Positions 60,001 through 64,000 of a stretch of 64,000 nt of DNA are shown one piece after another (position 1 is the first letter of the stretch; every line of letters starts with the position of its first letter). The position numbers and the translations under genes were made by a program. Source of the DNA: Agrocybe praecox. Its lineage: Eukaryota; Basidiomycota; Agaricomycetes; Agaricales; Agrocybaceae. The DNA lies in NCBI GenBank assembly GCA_964017145.1, contig OZ024844.1:1674001-1738000 (forward strand), in the 5' to 3' direction. The notes beneath the pieces are model-generated. The model was not told the DNA's origin and did not search any database. It worked only from the letters and a program-made list of their open reading frames with translations.

Positions 60001-62107
60001 GTGGTCTATACACGATTCACGAAGGGCTTCCCAGTCGATGGTCATGTCTCGTGAAGTGACCTTGATAGCACCACAACGTTTGGAAGGGTCGAGAGATTGG
60101 GCACATTTCGTGTGAAGGGAGATGTTGCATTCACGGCATTTAATACCCTGGCCAAAGGTACCCCAAAGCGGCTGCCGACACACAAAACACAAGCATAAGG
60201 TAAACCAGTTTGCGGCGGAGAAGTGGTGCTGATTTCGAGGGAGAACTTTGGATAGATCATGACGATCACTATTCGTCTGGAGGTTAGAAAAGCGAAATAT
60301 GGCAATACGTTGCAGGCGAGTGTCCTGTGCCATAGAATATTGCAAGTCATAATTGCCTGCAGGATAGTCGTAGCAATCAAAGTGAGTGGCAGTCATACAC
60401 AACGAACAAAACAAAGCATATCCGAAGATAGGCTTAGCACATGAACGACAATCATCATGAAGAGCATCACCTGGATGAACGCGAGCACGGTTCGGCGAAA
60501 AGTACCAGGAAATAAATTGATGGTTATGTGTATCGTGTGTTGTTCGAGATGATATGGTTTCGTTATCTGGGAGGTTTAATGGACCAGTAATGACGCTATG
60601 ACCGACAGACTTTGGCCAGAGACTAGCAAGCGCCGCAATGGCCAAGCGCCGCGCTTTAGAGCCTCGATATGCAACAATCTCCAACAGATCATTGTATGTA
60701 TCAAGCTTCGAGTTCGAGACGAGTTTGAGGAGACTGACGAAATTCAGGGCCACTTCAGCATCGTTTTGACCTGACTCGCCAAGGCTGTCCAGCATCGCTG
60801 AAAGAAGGGGGGGAATGAGAAAGGCTAAGTAATATATGTGTGGTGTCTGGTGAGGATTATTCGTTGACTGAATACCATCACGAGTGGTTTGGGGTGAGAT
60901 CCACCTGCGCCCGTGCTCGGGCGCTGGGCTGTCGCTGGGTACCTCGTCAATCTGAATAGATACAACAGGTTCCTCCAATGCGCTAGGCGTATCAAGATGG
61001 CCATTATCTGGTATTCTTAGTCATGTGAAGCCTAAGACAATGCATGGACTCACTAGCAGGAGAAGATCTACTGGCACTACTGGTAATGGAAGTGCCTTGA
61101 ATTTGATCCAAAGTTTGTAGAACCGTCCTGATAATACTGGATTCAAAGAAAGAGAGTAGCCTGGCATGCATCTGAGGCTGGAAAGTTGAAAAAGCAGGAA
61201 TCATAGCGAAAGCAATCTGCGAGATAATGCGCGGATTGTGATGATGATGATGTATCAAAAACTGAGCAATGTTGAGCGTCAATACTTGGAGTGAATTTGG
61301 GGGTCTAGATGGTCGTGGTGCTGCTACACGATATCGACAGTCCTCCGAGACGATCGATTTTAAAATGGAAATACACAATGTTAAAAGTTCTGGAACTTGA
61401 ATTTGACCCTTGGAAGGGGAAGAAGAACGAGATCGTTTCCCGCCCGACCTTGACCTCCGAAAGGGTGAAGATAATCTAGCTTCTTTCTCATTATCACCAG
61501 CAGAATATTGTAGAGTCTCAGAACTGTAGTGCAGCTCTAAATTAAACCACCATGGTAAAGTAGACCGTTTGCAGACGAACCTATCATCAAAAATGTGCCA
61601 ACCTTGTGCGTCTGACATAGTCAACACGGACTCTAGTCGTATCAGCAGGTCAATAGTTTCGTCCGTGGTGAATATATGGTCAACCTCTTCATCCGAATCC
61701 TCCGCAACAGAAACAGAACGCTTTCGCGCAACGGCTTCTTTCAGGGACTCGGCCAACGCCCCAAAACCTTTACCAGTCGTTTCATTCGTTGAGCGTGTTA
61801 TGCTATCGACAATCGATTCGGGCCGTTTCCGCGACGACAATTGAAGGAGGACATGAGAGAGGAGTTTCCTGGCTTCTGTGCGAGCACGACTATTGGCGTT
61901 ATGAGGGACGGAATTACTGGGTGGACTGGCTTTGAATGCAGTTACTGGAGCTTGAGATGTTGGAGAAGATGAAAAACGAAACGACAAAGGTTCGATGGAT
62001 ACACGACGGGATTGGGATTCCCAAGGATCGTCATAGACGTTGATAGTTAAAGAGTCCAAGTTGGTGTCAATTGGCGACAATTGGTTTGAGGTAGAACCAT
62101 CGTTCAT
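54072..62107 (-). CDS. Very large C1-zinc-finger protein, UNC80-like
   Basis: One of the two longest genes here, about 2,200 residues. The N-terminal 340 residues are rich in Ser and Arg, with RSRSGGKRSRSSSPSKG, and helices such as PQMHARLLSFFESSIIRTVL. Residues about 460-640 hold two adjacent C1-type zinc-finger-like units: CRSCAKPIFGYALFCSLC with H and C following, then H-x12-CFVC...CREC...H-x2-C. The second matches the phorbol-ester/DAG C1 layout closely. The rest, with many short exons and repeated helical hydrophobic blocks, looks like a long alpha-solenoid (for example LTVYLLLTQTWLIYGS, ARLPYEALGIPNAPEDKL). The C-terminus ends MMGVGRDCK. Fungal proteins named UNC80-like have this size and C1 layout; metazoan UNC80 is a NALCN channel subunit. 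Assignment is from memory of that layout, moderate only. Confidence 0.65.
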
Positions 62108-62422
62108 CTGTAGATATAAGCAAGTGCCCTGCGTCGAATTAAAGTCGGGGAAGAGGAAGAGAACAAGCTAAATTATTGAATATATGCCTGCGGTGAGCTC
62201 GGTGATCCGAGGAGAGAACGGAACGTCGCTGCCGGTCGTGGTGCCGATGACCGGTGACTAAGTAGTTGACTTTTGGCAGAATATGGAATGTGACTTGCTT
62301 GTGCGATGTGCCACCTGCAATTTGACTTCGACCACAGCGAATGTCCCAGTGTCCATTTCTAGAAACAAGAATACTACAATCTTATCTTGAAGAAAGTTGA
62401 TCCTCCAAACATCTTTAGCAAT
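62108..62422. promoter_or_regulatory. Divergent promoter of the UNC80-like and DUF4211 genes
   Basis: This 315 bp spacer sits between two outward-facing start codons. No clear TATA box or repeat is seen. An in-frame TTG at 62387 upstream of the DUF4211 ATG is not taken as a start. Confidence 0.35.
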
Positions 62423-64000
62423 ATGCCATCGAAAAACAAGCCCAAGGACTCAAAACCACTTCGACAGACAACGCTATTCCAATCTACTCCATCCCCATCA
62501 CCCAATTCTTCGCCTGCCAAAGCATCAACATCAAAGCGGTCTTCCAATTCTGTGTCTACCACCAAAAGGAAACGCCTCATGAGTGACTCATCTTCTGATG
62601 AAATTTCAGCAATAAAACTGGCGCCCAAAGTTGCCACGATATCTAACAGTGACTCTGACGACTCGCCCGTTATCACACAGAAGGGTCGCAAGAAACGGAA
62701 AACCCGTGTCGTTAACACTAGCTCGAGTGAAAATGAAGCCCCGGAGAAACTACCTTCAGCTTCTAGTGATCAGGAAGAGGAGGAACATCCAGTTCAAAAA
62801 CGTCGTTTGCGTCGCAAGCACTCGGTGGAAATAAAGTCAGAGTCAGAAGCCGAGGACGAGGACTTGGCCACATTAGCTAATGAAGTTGAAAAAGACAGTA
62901 TGTTCACCCACATGTGGAAAGTTTAAACCTTCTTTTTAAAAAAGAAATCGTAATCAGAAATATTGGACTCAAGGCTTCGAACACGCAAGAAGTCTTCGTT
63001 CCAAGCCAACCTCGAAAGATTGAAAAGTAGGCGTTTTTGTCAATTTCAGCCTACTATCAGATAGCCTAACACCACTGCAGAGCGTAAGCTCAAAATACAA
63101 GATCAGAAAGACGACGATGAAGAGGAAGAGGATAGTGGTTCGGATGAATCTGATTCATACACGAAGCCATTCAAAGGTTCCAAGCCTTCTGGCGATATCG
63201 AAATTATCTCAGATGGTGATGAATCTGATTCAACTAACTCTTCCGCATTCATTGTCGAAGACGGGGAGGCCGTTCAGCTACCGGCGGAGTTTAGCATGGA
63301 AACACACCAAGACCTCTCCCATCAGTTCAAAAAAATATTTCAATTTTTTGTTCATATTGCAATCCAGTCACCGAAGAAGAGGGGTCGTTTTATGCAGTCA
63401 CAGATGGAAGGTTTGTACTCTGATATTGAAATCCAAAGAATTCAGATTGATTTATCCACGTCCAGGGGAAGAATACTTTTCAGTCCCTCTGCAAGTAATA
63501 CGCAGAAAGCTTCTAGGGCTACGAGATTCTCTGGTAGCTTCTTCCGTTTGGCGGCCGGAATTTAAGAAAAGCCTAGAGCGATATCCCGACTTTGAATTAG
63601 TTGGGCTTGAATTCGCTGTGCCTTCTTGTGACGCCTGCCATCTTGGGGGCAGGATGTCTACCCTACTGGGACGTCTGAGTGGTGAACCTTATAATAGCAT
63701 GGGATTCAAAGATGTGAGTGGAACTAGACTTTATATGTTTTATAATTCTCTTACAATTTTAGAACCCTCCGCACAAGTCGGGAAAGGAACGCGTCGAGGA
63801 ATTCCACCTGGGCCGATTTTGTGCGAGAAGGACAAAAGTTTATCACGAATTCTCGCATTGGGAAGTAAGTCGTAACGCCTATGCTTCACCAGCTCAATGG
63901 TCTCATCAGCGTCACCTTATGGCAGCATTCTCTGTTCCACATTATTCTCCGAGAAATTGACGGTCTACGTGATACACGGTCATCGGGTGGTTTTCGTGCT
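62423..64000 (+). CDS. DUF4211-domain nuclear protein (cut by right window edge)
   Basis: The start at 62423 gives PSKNKPKDSKPLRQTTLFQ, then about 200 residues of Ser/Glu/Asp/Lys-rich disordered sequence with several basic NLS-like clusters (KRKRL, KGRKKRKTR, QKRRLRRKH). After two introns and an acidic stretch comes EFSMETHQDLSHQFKKIFQF, which opens the conserved domain of the fungal DUF4211 family. Further landmarks are IQSPKKRGRFM, then VPSCDACHLGGRMS with a Cys pair, LLGRLSGEPYNSMGFK and HLGRFCARRTKVYHEFSHW. The frame continues into HSLFHIILREIDGLRD up to base 64000, so the C-terminus is missing. The biochemical role of DUF4211 is not known to me. The QTTLF sequence close to the start resembles part of a PCNA-interaction motif but lacks the full consensus. 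Confidence 0.82.

Overview
The window reads as nuclear DNA of a filamentous basidiomycete, most likely a mushroom-forming agaricomycete. Genes sit close together on both strands. Nearly every gene is cut by many 45-70 nt introns with GTNNGT donors and CTNA-type branch points. The gene set is fungal: alpha-1,3-glucan synthase, a SAM/RA-type Ste11 MAPKKK, Csm3, Cmr1, AIM34 and COQ11. I see no prokaryotic operon, transposon, CRISPR array or convincing tRNA gene. I cannot name the species. Gene ends are given as start codon to stop codon; introns were inferred by eye from reading frame, splice signals and family conservation.

Left part (1-20.1 kb). A C-terminally cut poly(A)-binding protein (-) is followed by a SCAMP membrane-traffic protein (-). 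Next come a secreted double-psi-beta-barrel protein (+), a COQ11-type dehydrogenase-like protein (+) and a mitochondrial adenylate kinase (+). The N-terminal protein methyltransferase NTMT1/Tae1 (-) diverges from the fork-protection subunit CSM3 (+), which converges on the DNA-damage WD40 protein CMR1 (-). Then follow an unrecognised conserved-looking protein (-), an AIM34-like SAP protein (+) and the tRNA methyltransferase TRM1 (+).

Middle part (20.3-44.8 kb). A Ste11/Byr2-type MAPKKK (-) and an alpha-1,3-glucan synthase (+) are divergent from a 530 bp spacer. They are followed by a PRCC-type protein (+), HTD2 hydroxyacyl-thioester dehydratase (-), a sphingoid long-chain base kinase (-), a class I methyltransferase (+), NUP133 (+), the cytochrome oxidase assembly factor COA8 (-) and the copper chaperone ATX1 (-).

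Right part (45.2-64 kb). An LAT-type amino acid permease (-) diverges from VPS55 (+). TRS120 of TRAPPII (-) diverges from DPM2 (+). A very large C1-zinc-finger protein resembling the fungal UNC80-like family (-) diverges from a DUF4211 protein (+) that runs off the right edge.

Most genes are housekeeping and their order does not suggest one shared pathway. Themes recur: membrane traffic (SCAMP, VPS55, TRS120, DPM2), mitochondrial function (COQ11, ADK2, AIM34, HTD2, COA8), replication and damage response (CSM3, CMR1) and cell wall/signalling (MAPKKK, AGS). I did not find a clear new multi-gene system. The points most worth checking are the unrecognised protein at 14.3-16.6 kb, the giant tandem-C1 protein, start codons followed at once by an intron, A7 tracts in the PAB1 leader, a possible non-AUG TRM1 extension and two tail-to-tail pairs only 9-11 bp apart.
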